DNA from: Stigmatella ashevillena | GTDB taxonomy: Bacteria; Myxococcota; Myxococcia; Myxococcales; Myxococcaceae | Assembly: GCF_028368975.1 (NCBI RefSeq) | Contig: NZ_JAQNDM010000002.1 | Span: 2,366,007 to 2,430,006 of the forward strand | DNA length: 64,000 nt | Reading direction: 5' to 3' | Shown here: positions 23,345 through 32,447 of the stretch, one piece after another | Numbering within the stretch: position 1 is the first letter of the stretch | Layout: every line of letters starts with the position of its first letter | Notes under the pieces: generated by a model | What the model was told of the DNA's origin: nothing | Seen by the model: the letters and a program-made list of their open reading frames with translations, nothing else | The model's database searches: none | Position numbers and translations under genes: made by a program

Positions 23345-25828
23345 GTGACCATCGAAACCCCCATGAAGTCGCCTGCGACCCCCCCCCTGGCCATGCCTCC
23401 GATGACCGCCAGCGAGCAGGGGCCGACGATGATGCGGGTGCGCAAGCGCAATGGCTCTTCGGAGCCGGTGGACCTGAACAAGATTGTGCGGGCGGTGGGG
23501 CGCTGCTGTGCGGGGCTGACGCGGGTGGATGCGCTCCGGGTGTCCACGAAGACGATCAGCGGCCTGTACGACGGGGCCACCACGCGCGAGCTGGACGGCC
23601 TGTCCATCCAGACGGCCGCGGCGCTCATTGTCGAGGAGCCCGAGTACGCGCGCCTGTCGGCCCGGCTGCTGGACACCTTCATCCAGAAGGAGGTCAGCAA
23701 TCAGGAGATCCACTCCTTCTCGCAGTCGGTGGCCGCGGGGCACAAGCACGGGCTCATCGCGGACCGGCTGTTGCAGTTCGTCCAGGCCAACGCGCGCAAG
23801 CTGAACGCGGCCGTGGAGCCGTCGCGCAATGACCTGTTCGAGTACTTCGGCCTGCGGACCGTGTACGACCGCTACCTCTTGAAGAACCCGCAGACGCGCG
23901 AGGTCATCGAGACGCCGCAGGACTTCTTCCTGCGCGTGGCGTGCGCGCTGACGGACACGGCCAAGGACGCCATCGAGCTGTACCGGCTTTTCAGCTCACT
24001 GGAGTACCTGCCCAGCTCCCCCACCCTGTTCAACGCCGGCACGCGGCACGAGCAACTCTCGAGCTGCTTCCTGCTGGACTCGCCCACGGACGAGTTGGAG
24101 TCCATCTACCGGAAGTACACGGACATCGCGATGCTGTCGAAGTTCTCCGGCGGCATCGGCGTGGCGTACCACCGGGTGCGGGCGCGCGGCTCGCTCATCC
24201 GGTCCACCAATGGGCACTCGAACGGCATCGTCCCCTGGCTGAAGACGCTGGATGCCTCGGTGGCGGCGGTGAACCAAGGTGGCAAGCGCAAGGGCGCGTG
24301 CTGCGTGTACCTGGAGACGTGGCACGCGGACATCGAGGACTTCCTCGAGCTGCGGGACAACACGGGTGACGAGGCGCGGCGCACGCACAACTTGAACTTG
24401 GCCAACTGGGTGTCGGACCTCTTCATGCGGCGGGTGGAGACGGACCAGGAGTGGTCGCTGTTCGACCCGAAGTCGGTGCCCCACCTGACGGACCTGTACG
24501 GCGAGGCGTTCGAGCGGGCCTACACCGCGGCGGAGGCCCAGGGGCTGGCGGCGCGCAAGGTGAAGGCGCGGGATTTGTACGCGCGGATGATGAAGACGCT
24601 CGCGCAGACGGGCAACGGCTGGATGACCTTCAAGGACATCAGCAACCGCAAGAGCAACCAGACGGGCAAGGACGGCAACGTCATCCACCTGTCCAACCTG
24701 TGCACCGAGATCCTCGAGGTGACGACCGCCTCGGAGACGGCGGTGTGCAACCTGGGCTCGCTGAACCTGGGCCGCATGCTCTCGGACGGGAAGTTCGACT
24801 TCGACCGGCTGCGGGTCAACGTGCAGTTGGCCATCCGGCAGCTCGACCGGGTGATCGACCTCAACTATTACCCCATCGCGACGGCGGCGGCCTCGAACAG
24901 CCGATGGCGCCCGGTAGGCCTGGGATTGATGGGGCTCCAGGACGTGTTCTTCCAGCTCCGGATGCCCTTTGACGCGCCCGAGGCCCGGGCACTCTCGAAG
25001 AAGATCTCCGAGGAGATCTACTACGCGGCCCTGACCACCTCGTGCGACCTGGCCGAGCAGCACGGCGCCCATCAGGCGTTCCAGGAGACGCGCGCGGCGC
25101 ACGGCGAGTTGCAGTTCGACGCCTGGGGCGTGGTGCCCGAGGACACGGCCCGCTGGGCGGCGCTGCGCGAGCGCATCCAGAAGGTGGGGCTGCGCAACTC
25201 GCTGATGATCGCCATCGCGCCCACGGCGACCATCGCGTCCATCGCCGGCTGCTACGAGTGCATCGAGCCGCAGGTGTCCAACCTGTTCAAGCGCGAGACG
25301 CTGTCGGGAGACTTCCTCCAGGTGAACAAGTACCTGGTGAGGGAGCTCCAGGCGCTCGGGCTGTGGAACGACGCCATGCGCTCCAAGCTGAAGATGTCGG
25401 AAGGCAGCGTGCAGGAGCTGACGGAGCTGCCCGCGGAGCTGAAGGCCATCTACCGGACAGCGTGGGAGGTCCCCATGCGATCGCTCATCGACATGGCGGC
25501 TGACCGCGGGGCGTTCATCGACCAGAGCCAGTCACTGAACCTCTTCGTGGAGGCGCCGAACATCGGGAAGATGTCCTCGATGTACTTCTACGCGTGGCAG
25601 AAGGGGCTGAAGACGACGTACTACATGCGCTCGCGCCCCGCGACGCGCATCACCAAGACGACGGTGGACAGCTCCCACGGCCAGAGCGCCTCGGCCGTGC
25701 CGAACATGCCGGTGGCGAGCGCGGCCCCGGCCCCTGCGCCCACGAAGGCGGCCGAGCCCAAGTACACCGAGTCCGAAGCGGTGGCGTGCTCGCTGGAGAA
25801 CCCGGAGATGTGCGAGGCGTGCCAGTAG
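23345..25828 (+). CDS. nrdA: Ribonucleoside-diphosphate reductase, alpha subunit (class I)
   Basis: This is the catalytic large subunit that reduces ribonucleoside diphosphates to deoxy forms. The 827-residue protein has an N-terminal ATP-cone (RVRKRNGSSEPVDLNKIVRA), which gives dATP/ATP activity control. It shows the active-site SSCFLL cysteine, the CNLGSLNLG segment with the second redox cysteine plus active-site residues nearby (LSNLCTEI), the MIAIAPTATIASI loop and the radical-transfer tyrosines near MYFYAWQKGLKTTYYMRS. The C-terminus ends NPEMCEACQ, the redox-shuttle cysteine pair. An Ala/Pro-rich linker precedes that tail. I used the GTG at 23345 with GGAG about 10 bases upstream; ATG at 23363 is also possible. 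nrdB follows 64 bp downstream, so the two form an operon. Confidence 0.95.
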   Translation: MTIETPMKSPATPPLAMPPMTASEQGPTMMRVRKRNGSSEPVDLNKIVRAVGRCCAGLTRVDALRVSTKTISGLYDGATTRELDGLSIQTAAALIVEEPEYARLSARLLDTFIQKEVSNQEIHSFSQSVAAGHKHGLIADRLLQFVQANARKLNAAVEPSRNDLFEYFGLRTVYDRYLLKNPQTREVIETPQDFFLRVACALTDTAKDAIELYRLFSSLEYLPSSPTLFNAGTRHEQLSSCFLLDSPTDELESIYRKYTDIAMLSKFSGGIGVAYHRVRARGSLIRSTNGHSNGIVPWLKTLDASVAAVNQGGKRKGACCVYLETWHADIEDFLELRDNTGDEARRTHNLNLANWVSDLFMRRVETDQEWSLFDPKSVPHLTDLYGEAFERAYTAAEAQGLAARKVKARDLYARMMKTLAQTGNGWMTFKDISNRKSNQTGKDGNVIHLSNLCTEILEVTTASETAVCNLGSLNLGRMLSDGKFDFDRLRVNVQLAIRQLDRVIDLNYYPIATAAASNSRWRPVGLGLMGLQDVFFQLRMPFDAPEARALSKKISEEIYYAALTTSCDLAEQHGAHQAFQETRAAHGELQFDAWGVVPEDTARWAALRERIQKVGLRNSLMIAIAPTATIASIAGCYECIEPQVSNLFKRETLSGDFLQVNKYLVRELQALGLWNDAMRSKLKMSEGSVQELTELPAELKAIYRTAWEVPMRSLIDMAADRGAFIDQSQSLNLFVEAPNIGKMSSMYFYAWQKGLKTTYYMRSRPATRITKTTVDSSHGQSASAVPNMPVASAAPAPAPTKAAEPKYTESEAVACSLENPEMCEACQ

Positions 25829-25892
25829 GCCGTCGCGCCTTGTCTCCCCCCTGTTGAACGATTACCGCGCTCTACTTCTGAGGTCGCCGCAG

Positions 25893-26903
25893 ATGCTGCT
25901 GAACGCTGGAATGAACCTGACGCTGCGCCCGATGGCGTACCCGGTCTTCTTCGAGATGTACCGCAACGCCATCAAGAACACCTGGACGGTGGAGGAGGTG
26001 GACTTCTCCACGGACCTGGTGGACCTGCGCAGCAAGATGACGGACGCGGAGCGCCACCTGATTCACCGGCTGGTGGCGTTCTTCGCCACGGGCGACTCGA
26101 TCGTGGGCAACAACCTGGTGCTCAACCTCTACAAGCACCTGAACGCCCCCGAGGCGCGGATGTACCTGTCGCGCCAGCTCTATGAAGAGGCCCTGCACGT
26201 CCAGTTCTACCTGACGCTGCTGGACACGTACGTGCCGGATCCGGCGGACCGGGCCAAGGCGTTCGCGGCCATCGACAACATCCCCTCCATCCAGCGCAAG
26301 GCCCGGTTCTGCTTGAAGTGGATGGACTCCATCAACGACTTGGCGGAGCTGAAGACGCGGGAGGACCGGCGGCGGTTCCTGCTGAACCTCATCTGCTTCG
26401 CCGGCTGCATCGAAGGGCTCTTCTTCTTCGCGGCGTTCGCGTACGTGTACTTCCTGCGCAGCAAGGGGCTGCTGCACGGGCTCGCGGCGGGAACCAACTG
26501 GGTGTTCCGGGACGAGAGCGCCCACATGACGTTCGCGTTCGAGGCCATCCGGGTGGCGCGGCAGGAGGAGCCGGACCTGTTCGATGCCCGGATGCAGGCG
26601 GACGTGGTGGCGATGATGCGCGAGGCGGTGGAGTGCGAGACGCTGTTCGCGCAGGACCTGCTGAGCGGCGGCGTGGCGGGGCTGTCGGTGCAGGAGATGC
26701 GGCAGTACCTGGAGTACGTGGCGGACCAGCGCCTGATGATGCTGGGACTGGCGCCCGTGTTCCGGGTGAAGAACTCCCTGCCCTTCATGGACCTGCAGGA
26801 CGTGCAGGAGCTCACGAACTTCTTCGAGCGCCGCGTGAGCGCCTACCAGGTGGGCTTGGGCGTGGGCGCGGCGAACGACGTGGTGCTCGACGCCGCGTTC
26901 TGA
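25893..26903 (+). CDS. nrdB: Ribonucleoside-diphosphate reductase, beta subunit (class I)
   Basis: The small subunit holds the dinuclear metal site and stable tyrosyl radical used by NrdA. The 336-residue product starts MLLNAGMNLTLRPMAYPVFF, as usual for this group, with GAGG 9 bases before the ATG at 25893; a TTG 13 codons upstream is less likely. The radical site is readable: Glu99, His102 and Tyr106 in YEEALHVQFY keep the E-x-x-H-x-x-x-Y spacing of the E. coli enzyme (E115, H118, Y122). Other ligands fall in the TGDSIVGNN, FAGCIEG and FRDESAHMTF segments. The tail NDVVLDAAF is the kind of C-terminus that docks on the alpha subunit. It is convergent with hpt, separated by a GC-rich inverted repeat. 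Confidence 0.95.
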   Translation: MLLNAGMNLTLRPMAYPVFFEMYRNAIKNTWTVEEVDFSTDLVDLRSKMTDAERHLIHRLVAFFATGDSIVGNNLVLNLYKHLNAPEARMYLSRQLYEEALHVQFYLTLLDTYVPDPADRAKAFAAIDNIPSIQRKARFCLKWMDSINDLAELKTREDRRRFLLNLICFAGCIEGLFFFAAFAYVYFLRSKGLLHGLAAGTNWVFRDESAHMTFAFEAIRVARQEEPDLFDARMQADVVAMMREAVECETLFAQDLLSGGVAGLSVQEMRQYLEYVADQRLMMLGLAPVFRVKNSLPFMDLQDVQELTNFFERRVSAYQVGLGVGAANDVVLDAAF

Positions 26904-26914
26904 GAGGGCCCGCT

Positions 26915-26933
26915 GGGGCCCCCCGGGGGCCCC
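26915..26933. terminator. GC inverted repeat between convergent nrdB and hpt
   Basis: Runs of G and C (four G, six C, five G, four C) between the two stop codons can fold into a compact hairpin on either strand. No T tract is present. A bidirectional terminator is plausible but not proven. Confidence 0.35.
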
Positions 26934-26936
26934 ACC

Positions 26937-27470
26937 CTACTTGCCCTTCATGACGCCGATGAAGGGCACGTTCCGGTACTTCTCCGCGTAGTCCAGGCCG
27001 TAGCCCACGACGAACACGTCATCGATGACGAAGCCCTTGTAGTCGATGGCGATCTTCGTCCGAGCCCGCGCGGGCTTCTCCAGCAGCGAGGCCAGCTTCA
27101 ACGACGCGGGGTGCCGGGCGCGCAGGTTCTCCAGCAGGAAGCTCATGGTGAGCCCCGTGTCGATGATGTCCTCGATGATGAGCAGGTGCTTGCCCGCCAT
27201 GGGCTTGCTCACGTCCGTGGTGATGCGCACCTCGCCCGTCGTCTCCGTGCCGCCCTGGTAGGACGAGACGCCCAGGAACTCGAGCGTCAGCGGCAGATCG
27301 ATGTGACGCGCCAGATCCATCGCGAAGAACGTCGACCCCTTCAACACACAGACGAGCGTCAGCTCCTTGCCTTGATAGTCGCGGGTGATCTCCGCGCCGA
27401 GGGCGCGCACGCGCTCCTGGAGCTTCGCCTCGTCAATGAGCGTGCCGACATCATTCTCGTAGAAAGCCAC
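26937..27470 (-). CDS. hpt: Hypoxanthine phosphoribosyltransferase
   Basis: Purine salvage enzyme that joins hypoxanthine or guanine to PRPP. The 177-residue protein shows the PRPP-binding motif LLIIEDIIDTGLTM, the flexible-loop segment GVSSYQGGTETTG, the PPi-loop VLKGSTFFAMDL, and the C-terminal base-recognition segment VVGYGLDYAEKYRN. The start is GTG at 27470. It lies 82 bp downstream of tdk on the same strand, so the two salvage genes may be co-transcribed. Its substrate PRPP is made by prs about 1.7 kb away. Confidence 0.94.
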   Translation of the reverse strand: MAFYENDVGTLIDEAKLQERVRALGAEITRDYQGKELTLVCVLKGSTFFAMDLARHIDLPLTLEFLGVSSYQGGTETTGEVRITTDVSKPMAGKHLLIIEDIIDTGLTMSFLLENLRARHPASLKLASLLEKPARARTKIAIDYKGFVIDDVFVVGYGLDYAEKYRNVPFIGVMKGK

Positions 27471-27552
27471 GGCCCCTCCACTGCGCGTTGTTCAGGAAAA
27501 AGAGTCCCCACCCAGGGTACAGCCCTGCCCCCAGAGAGCGCGGCACGTCCGC

Positions 27553-28152
27553 TCAGTCGAACAGCTCCAGCGTCTGGGGAGGCGTGGCCTCGGTGGGCTC
27601 GCCCAGGTGGCACCGGCGGCACCGGGCCTCGTAGGCCCCCGCGGCCCCCACCACCACCCGCGCCTCGCTGGACACCAATCGCTGGGAACGGTTCGCAGGA
27701 TTGCCGCACACCACACAGATGGCCAGCTGCTTCGTCACGTACTCGGCGACCGCCAGCAACTGCGGCATCGGCTCGAAGGGACGCCCCTGGTAGTCCTGGT
27801 CCAGCCCCGCGCAGATGACGCGGACACCCCGGTAGGCCAGCGCCTCACACACCTGAACCACTTCGGGTCCGAAAAATTGGACCTCATCGATACCGACGAC
27901 CTGTGTGTCAGCCGACAAATGGTAGAAAATTTCTTCAGCCCGTTCGATGGGCGTGGAGGTCAGCTTGAGCTGCGAGTGGCTCACCACCTGCGTCTCGTCG
28001 TAGCGGTCATCGACCTTCGGCTTGAAGACCTGGACACGCTGCTTGCCGTAGACGGCGCGCTTCACGCGGCGGATCAGTTCTTCCGTCTTTCCGGAGAACA
28101 TGGGGCCGCAGACAACCTCTATCCACCCGATATCTTTGGGGAATTGGTGCAC
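27553..28152 (-). CDS. tdk: Thymidine kinase (type II)
   Basis: Phosphorylates thymidine with ATP in pyrimidine salvage. The 199-residue protein has the P-loop GPMFSGKTEEL, the VGIDEVQFF Walker-B-type segment with the catalytic glutamate, the GLDQDYQGRPFEPM lasso region, and a structural zinc site formed by CVVC and CRRCH. The GTG at 28152 begins MHQFPKDIGWIEVVCG, a normal N-terminus for the family. It is divergent from a small membrane protein gene, with 208 bp between the starts. Confidence 0.94.
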   Translation of the reverse strand: MHQFPKDIGWIEVVCGPMFSGKTEELIRRVKRAVYGKQRVQVFKPKVDDRYDETQVVSHSQLKLTSTPIERAEEIFYHLSADTQVVGIDEVQFFGPEVVQVCEALAYRGVRVICAGLDQDYQGRPFEPMPQLLAVAEYVTKQLAICVVCGNPANRSQRLVSSEARVVVGAAGAYEARCRRCHLGEPTEATPPQTLELFD

Positions 28153-28360
28153 GAGATGATCCCATGTCCGCAGGGGCGGAGGGCGCGGGGATACTCGGTC
28201 AGGGGCTCCATGGAGTCAACCTTCCCGGTGTTTCCGCCCGCCCTTCCGCGGCCCTCACGCGCGCCATCGGCCTGCCTGCCTGCCTGCTCTTTCGGATCCG
28301 CCGGAGGTTTGGCAAGGCTCTTGAAAGAGGCTCCTCCCAGGTTCACACGGGAGGCGACAG

Positions 28361-28729
28361 GTGGCGGCGACAATCGAGCAGGGATTGACCCGGATTCGGG
28401 CGGGGCTGGGAACCTTCTACATCTCTCCAGCGTCGGTGGCGTTGCTGCTTCTGAACCTGATGGACGGACTCTTCACGCTCACCTTCCTCCAGCTCGACGT
28501 GGCCGAGGAGCTCAACCCCCTGATGCGGGTGGCCTATGAGCACTCACCGCTCGTCTTCATGACCTCCAAGCTCATCATCGTGAACGCGGGCCTGACACTG
28601 CTGTGCCTGCACCGCGCCATGCGCGCCAGCCGCCTGGCCATCCGCGCTGGGGCGCTCATCTACGCCATCATCAACGTCTATCATCTGGCATTCTTGACGC
28701 ACCTCGTCCGGCACTGGCCGCTCTTCTGA
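28361..28729 (+). CDS. Small membrane protein (DUF5658-like)
   Basis: A 122-residue integral membrane protein with about three membrane spans: roughly 24-45 (ASVALLLLNLMDGLFTLTFL), 65-83 and 93-115. The segment LNLMDGLFTLTFL followed by EELNPLM is what I recall of the DUF5658 family, where Asp and Asn-Pro in the membrane region are conserved. Function is unknown. GTG at 28361 has GGGAGG 6 bases upstream. spoVG follows about 100 bp later on the same strand. Confidence 0.75.
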   Translation: MAATIEQGLTRIRAGLGTFYISPASVALLLLNLMDGLFTLTFLQLDVAEELNPLMRVAYEHSPLVFMTSKLIIVNAGLTLLCLHRAMRASRLAIRAGALIYAIINVYHLAFLTHLVRHWPLF

Positions 28730-28831
28730 CCGGCGGCCAACGGCCCTGCACGGGAACAACTTGCATTTTCGGTCCGCTCTGTTCGAGTCTTCCCGCCAGC
28801 ACCGATCTTTCGGGTTCTGGTGGGGGGCAGC

Positions 28832-29131
28832 ATGAACATCACCGACGTCAGGGTCTTTCCAGTCACTGAAGATAAACTCAAGGCTTACGTGACCATCACC
28901 CTGGATCATTGTTTTGTCATCCGCGATCTCAAGGTCATTCACGGCGCATCGGGGTTGTTCATCGCGATGCCAGCCAAGAAACGCAAGGACGGGACGTACA
29001 AGGATATCGCACATCCGCTCAACGCGGATACCCGGACCGAGATGGAACGGGTCATCTTGTCGGAGTACGAGCGGCAGACGCAGCAGGGACACTTGGGGGT
29101 GAGCGCCCTGCTCGCCGCGGAAGCCGACTAG
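28832..29131 (+). CDS. spoVG: Septation/RNA-binding regulator SpoVG
   Basis: A 99-residue SpoVG family protein, beginning MNITDVRVFPVTEDKLKAYV and containing VIRDLKVIHGASGLFIAMP and the conserved basic PAKKRKDGTYKDIAHPLN. In Bacillus SpoVG affects asymmetric septation; in other bacteria it binds nucleic acids. Myxobacteria carry such genes, and a developmental link is tempting but not shown here. The ATG at 28832 has a GGGGGG stretch upstream. prs begins 39 bp after the stop. Confidence 0.93.
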   Translation: MNITDVRVFPVTEDKLKAYVTITLDHCFVIRDLKVIHGASGLFIAMPAKKRKDGTYKDIAHPLNADTRTEMERVILSEYERQTQQGHLGVSALLAAEAD

Positions 29132-29170
29132 ACACTTCCCTTGCGGGCGTGGGCAGGTTAGGAGCGCCCC

Positions 29171-30124
29171 ATGCAGCCCTCGCGTGACTTCAAGGTCTTC
29201 ACGGGCAGCTCCAATCCGGGGCTTGCCCACCGCATCTGCGAATACCTCAAGCGCCCCCTGGGCAAAGCCCAGGTAGGCCGGTTCTCGGACGGGGAGATCC
29301 AGGTCGAGATCGACGAGAACGTCCGCGGGCAGGACATCTTCATCATCCAGTCCACGTGCCCGCCCTCCAATGATCACCTCATGGAGCTGCTCATCTACTG
29401 CGACGCCCTGAAGCGGGCGAGCGCGGGCTCCATCAACGCGGTCATCCCCTACTACGGCTACGCCCGGCAGGACCGGAAGGTGGCCCCGCGCACGCCCATC
29501 ACCGCCAAGCTGGTGGCGGATCTGCTGGAGGTGGCCGGGGCCTCGCGCGTGGTGTCCATGGACATGCACGCCGGGCAGATCCAGGGCTTCTTCAACATCC
29601 CCTCGGACCACCTGTACGGCTCGCCGGTGTTCCTGGAGGATCTGCGCAAGCGCTTCCCGGACACCCAGGACACGGTCATCGTGTCGCCAGACGCCGGCGG
29701 CGTGGAGCGGGCGCGGGCCTACTCCAAGCGGCTGAACTCGCCCCTGGCCATCATCGACAAGCGGCGGCCCCGCCCCAACTCCTCGGAGGTGATGAACCTC
29801 ATCGGAGATGTGAAGGGCAAGGACGCCATCCTCGTGGACGACATGGTGGACACCGCGGGCACGCTGACCCAAGCGGCCGCCGCCCTCAAGGAGAAGGGCG
29901 CGCGCCGGGTGGTGGCCTACGCCGTCCACCCGATCCTCTCGGGACCGGCCCTCCAGCGCATCCAGGACTCGGTGCTGGAAGAAGTCGTCTTCACCGACAC
30001 GGTGCCCCTGTCGCCCGCCGCGCAGGCGTGCGGAAAGCTCCGGGTGCTCACCACCGACCGGCTCTTTGGCGAGGCCATTGCCCGCATCCACCGGGCCGAC
30101 TCCCTCAGCTCCCTGTTCGTCTAA
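29171..30124 (+). CDS. prs: Ribose-phosphate pyrophosphokinase
   Basis: Makes PRPP from ribose 5-phosphate and ATP, feeding purine, pyrimidine, histidine, tryptophan and NAD synthesis. The 317-residue protein matches class I enzymes: FTGSSNPGLAHRIC at the N-terminus, the ATP-site region YYGYARQDRKV, DMHAGQIQGFF with the metal-binding histidine, and the PRPP loop ILVDDMVDTAGTL. ATG at 29171 has GGAG 7 bases upstream. The order prs-rplY-pth is common in bacteria and leads here into the ribosomal block. Confidence 0.96.
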   Translation: MQPSRDFKVFTGSSNPGLAHRICEYLKRPLGKAQVGRFSDGEIQVEIDENVRGQDIFIIQSTCPPSNDHLMELLIYCDALKRASAGSINAVIPYYGYARQDRKVAPRTPITAKLVADLLEVAGASRVVSMDMHAGQIQGFFNIPSDHLYGSPVFLEDLRKRFPDTQDTVIVSPDAGGVERARAYSKRLNSPLAIIDKRRPRPNSSEVMNLIGDVKGKDAILVDDMVDTAGTLTQAAAALKEKGARRVVAYAVHPILSGPALQRIQDSVLEEVVFTDTVPLSPAAQACGKLRVLTTDRLFGEAIARIHRADSLSSLFV

Positions 30125-30300
30125 GCAGGGGCCTGGCGGCTGGGCGGCTTGACTCCAGGCCCGCCCGCTGGCATGTGCCACTTCACTCCCCTGGCTCCTT
30201 CATGAGGCGCTGTCTTCGGGGCCCGCCATCGGGGCGGGATGCCGAGAGCGCCAGGAGGCCGGGTGGAGCCTCGCAGTCCCTACCTTGAAAGAGACATCCC

Positions 30301-31014
30301 ATGTCAGTCGACAAGAGCTCCCTGGAAGCCAAGCCCCGTGAAGGTTCCGGCAAGGGCGCGGCCCGCAAGCTGCGCGCCCAGGGCCTGGTGCCCGCGGTCG
30401 TCTACGGCAAGCACCTGGAGAAGCCCGTGCACGTGGCGGTGAACCCGAAGGCCGTGAAGCAGGCCATCAACACCCCGCACAAGTTCAACACGCTCATCCA
30501 GCTGAAGCTGGACAGCGCCACCCACCAGGTTCTCCTGAAGGACTACCAGACGGACCCGCTCAGCCGGGAGATCCTCCACGTGGACTTCATCGACGTGCGG
30601 GACAATGAGCAGGTGAAGGTGAACGTGCCGCTGGTGCTCACGGGCAAGGCCGCGGGCATCGCCGATGGCGGTCTGCTCTCGCAGATCCGCCGCGAGCTTG
30701 AGCTCTGGGCGCTGCCGCAGGCCATCCCGGAGAAGATCGAGGTGGACGTCACCCCGCTCAAGATCAACCAGGCGATCCACATCAACGACCTCAAGCTGCC
30801 CCAGGGCGTGTCGGTGAAGACGAACGTCAACTACACGGTCGCGGTGCTCAGCGCGCCCGAGCGCGAGGACGCGGGCGTGGCGGCGGCGGCGGCGGCTTCC
30901 GCGGCGACGGCTCCTGCGGCGGCGGCGGCTCCTGCGGCGGGCGCCAAGGCGGGCGATGCCAAGGCGGGCGATGCCAAGGCGGCGGCCCCGGCCAAGGCCC
31001 CGGCCAAGAAGTAG
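30301..31014 (+). CDS. rplY: 50S ribosomal protein L25/general stress protein Ctc
   Basis: A 237-residue CTC-type L25 that binds 5S rRNA. The N-terminal L25 domain (about residues 1-95) includes GSGKGAARKLRAQGLVPAVV and LLKDYQTDPLSREILHVDF. A TL5-type second domain (about 100-190) follows. The tail from about 192 is low-complexity: Ala runs, then AKAGDAKAGDAKA and AKAPAKK, a likely disordered basic extension with GC-rich repeats at the DNA level. A clear terminator lies 24 bases after the stop. Confidence 0.95.
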   Translation: MSVDKSSLEAKPREGSGKGAARKLRAQGLVPAVVYGKHLEKPVHVAVNPKAVKQAINTPHKFNTLIQLKLDSATHQVLLKDYQTDPLSREILHVDFIDVRDNEQVKVNVPLVLTGKAAGIADGGLLSQIRRELELWALPQAIPEKIEVDVTPLKINQAIHINDLKLPQGVSVKTNVNYTVAVLSAPEREDAGVAAAAAASAATAPAAAAAPAAGAKAGDAKAGDAKAAAPAKAPAKK

Positions 31015-31037
31015 TCTTCTCCCGGTTCTTCCGGAAC

Positions 31038-31067
31038 GGGGCTGGCCTTTCGGGGCTGGCCCCTTTT
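31038..31067 (+). terminator. Intrinsic terminator after rplY
   Basis: GGGGCTGGCC at 31038-31047 pairs with GGCTGGCCCC at 31054-31063 (10 bp, two G-T pairs, loop of 6) and is followed by TTTT at 31064-31067. It stands between rplY and pth, so pth expression depends on read-through or a promoter of its own. Confidence 0.8.
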
Positions 31068-31083
31068 GCTTTGGGAGCCTCCC

Positions 31084-31659
31084 ATGAAGCTCATCTGCGG
31101 GCTGGGCAACCCCGGGCGCGAGTACGAGCGTCACCGGCACAACATCGGATTCATGGTCGTCGAAGCGCTGCTCTCCCGGGCGCGCGCGGAGCTGAACCAG
31201 GAGAAGTTCCAGGCTCGCGTGGGCCAGGGCTCCCTGGGCGGCGAGCGCGTCCTCTTCCTGGAGCCGCAGACCTACATGAACCTCTCGGGCCGCTCCCTGG
31301 CCGACGCCGCGCGCTTCTATAAGGTGGCGGTGGAGGACATCCTCGTCATCCACGACGAGTTGGATCTGCCCTTTGGCCGCCTGCAGCTCAAGGCGGGGGG
31401 CGGCACGGGCGGACACAACGGGCTCAAGAGCTCCGTGCAATGCCTGGGGGAGGATGGCTTCATCCGCCTGCGCTTCGGCATCAGCAAGCCAGAGGGCCCC
31501 AACGCCAAGGAGCGCGTCGCCGGCTACGTGCTCTCCTCTTTCGATGACGGGGAGCGGCGCCAACTGGAGGAGTTCATCGGCCGGGCCTCGGACATGGCGG
31601 AGGTCTGGGTCCGCGAGGGGCTCGCGGTGGCCATGAACCGCTTCAACCGCCGCGCCTGA
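31084..31659 (+). CDS. pth: Peptidyl-tRNA hydrolase
   Basis: Releases peptides from prematurely dropped peptidyl-tRNA. The 191-residue protein has the standard motifs: [20 protein letters not shown] with the catalytic histidine in [25 protein letters not shown] and [12 protein letters not shown]. The ATG at 31084 is preceded by GGGAG. It lies in the conserved rplY-pth-rpsF neighbourhood, but a terminator before it and 275 bp after it isolate it from both sides. Confidence 0.96.
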   Translation: MKLICGLGNPGREYERHRHNIGFMVVEALLSRARAELNQEKFQARVGQGSLGGERVLFLEPQTYMNLSGRSLADAARFYKVAVEDILVIHDELDLPFGRLQLKAGGGTGGHNGLKSSVQCLGEDGFIRLRFGISKPEGPNAKERVAGYVLSSFDDGERRQLEEFIGRASDMAEVWVREGLAVAMNRFNRRA

Positions 31660-31715
31660 GCCTCCCCCAAGGCAAGGGGCAGGCCCCTGGGAGCCCTCCC
31701 CAGGGCTCTGCCGCC

Positions 31716-31745
31716 TTGACTTTGAGGGGAAGCCCCCCGTAGAAG
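31716..31745 (+). promoter_or_regulatory. Candidate promoter of the rpsF-rpsR-rplI operon
   Basis: TTGACT at 31716-31721 and TAGAAG at 31740-31745 are separated by 18 bases. This predicts a leader of about 180 bases before rpsF. The leader contains a CCCGTG...CACGGG hairpin near 31795 and other inverted repeats. Ribosomal protein S6/S18 operons in many bacteria have a leader RNA for feedback control; I cannot confirm that motif by eye. Confidence 0.45.
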
Positions 31746-31934
31746 GCCCCCTCCCTTCCACCCAGGTGGATGGGGATGTTCTTTTTCATCTTCCCGTGTT
31801 CGTGCACGGGACGAACGCGAGGGTGACGGGCGCGAGATGTTCCCGTCCCCGGCGGCAGGCCTCTCCGGCCAGCTGACCGTTTCCCCGCTCCCCGGATTGG
31901 CCGGGGGGCACTCGACCCCAAGGGGAGAGAACAC

Positions 31935-32402
31935 ATGGCTGAAACGACTGCCGCGAAGCGGCTTCGTGAGTACGAGACCATCTACCTGATCAAGCCCGAC
32001 CTCACCGACGACAACGTGGACCGCATCAAGGAGCGCGTCCGGGGCATCGTCAACCGCGAGGGCGGCAAGCTGATCCGCTTCACGGTGTGGGGCAAGAAGA
32101 AGACCCTGTACCCCATCGCGAAGCAGCCGCGCGCCATCTACGTGCAGGCCCACTACCTGGGCAGCTCGGGGCTGGTGGCCGAGGTGGAGCGCAACCTGCG
32201 CAACATCGACGAGGTCACCCGCTACCTGTCCGTGAAGCTGGCGGACGAAGTGGATCCCGAGTCCCGTCCGGTGCTCGAGGACGTGAAGCTGGCCGGAGAC
32301 GTCGAGGAGACCCGTCCGGGCGTCCCCGAGCGTGAGTCCTTCCGCGCCGAACCGGCCGAAGAGGCCGCCGACACCGAGGAGGAGGCCGCCGAGGAGGCTT
32401 GA
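31935..32402 (+). CDS. rpsF: 30S ribosomal protein S6
   Basis: A 155-residue S6, which pairs with S18 on the small-subunit platform. The family core spans about residues 10-105 (YETIYLIKPDLTDD, GKKKTLYPIAKQPRAIYV, RNIDEVTRYLSVKL). The last 40 or so residues form an acidic tail rich in Glu, ending AEEAADTEEEAAEEA. ATG at 31935 with GGGGAGAG upstream. It is followed 45 bp later by rpsR. Confidence 0.97.
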   Translation: MAETTAAKRLREYETIYLIKPDLTDDNVDRIKERVRGIVNREGGKLIRFTVWGKKKTLYPIAKQPRAIYVQAHYLGSSGLVAEVERNLRNIDEVTRYLSVKLADEVDPESRPVLEDVKLAGDVEETRPGVPERESFRAEPAEEAADTEEEAAEEA

Positions 32403-32447
32403 TAGCCCCTAGGCCTTCCACGGACCTTTTCGAGAACGAGAACATTC

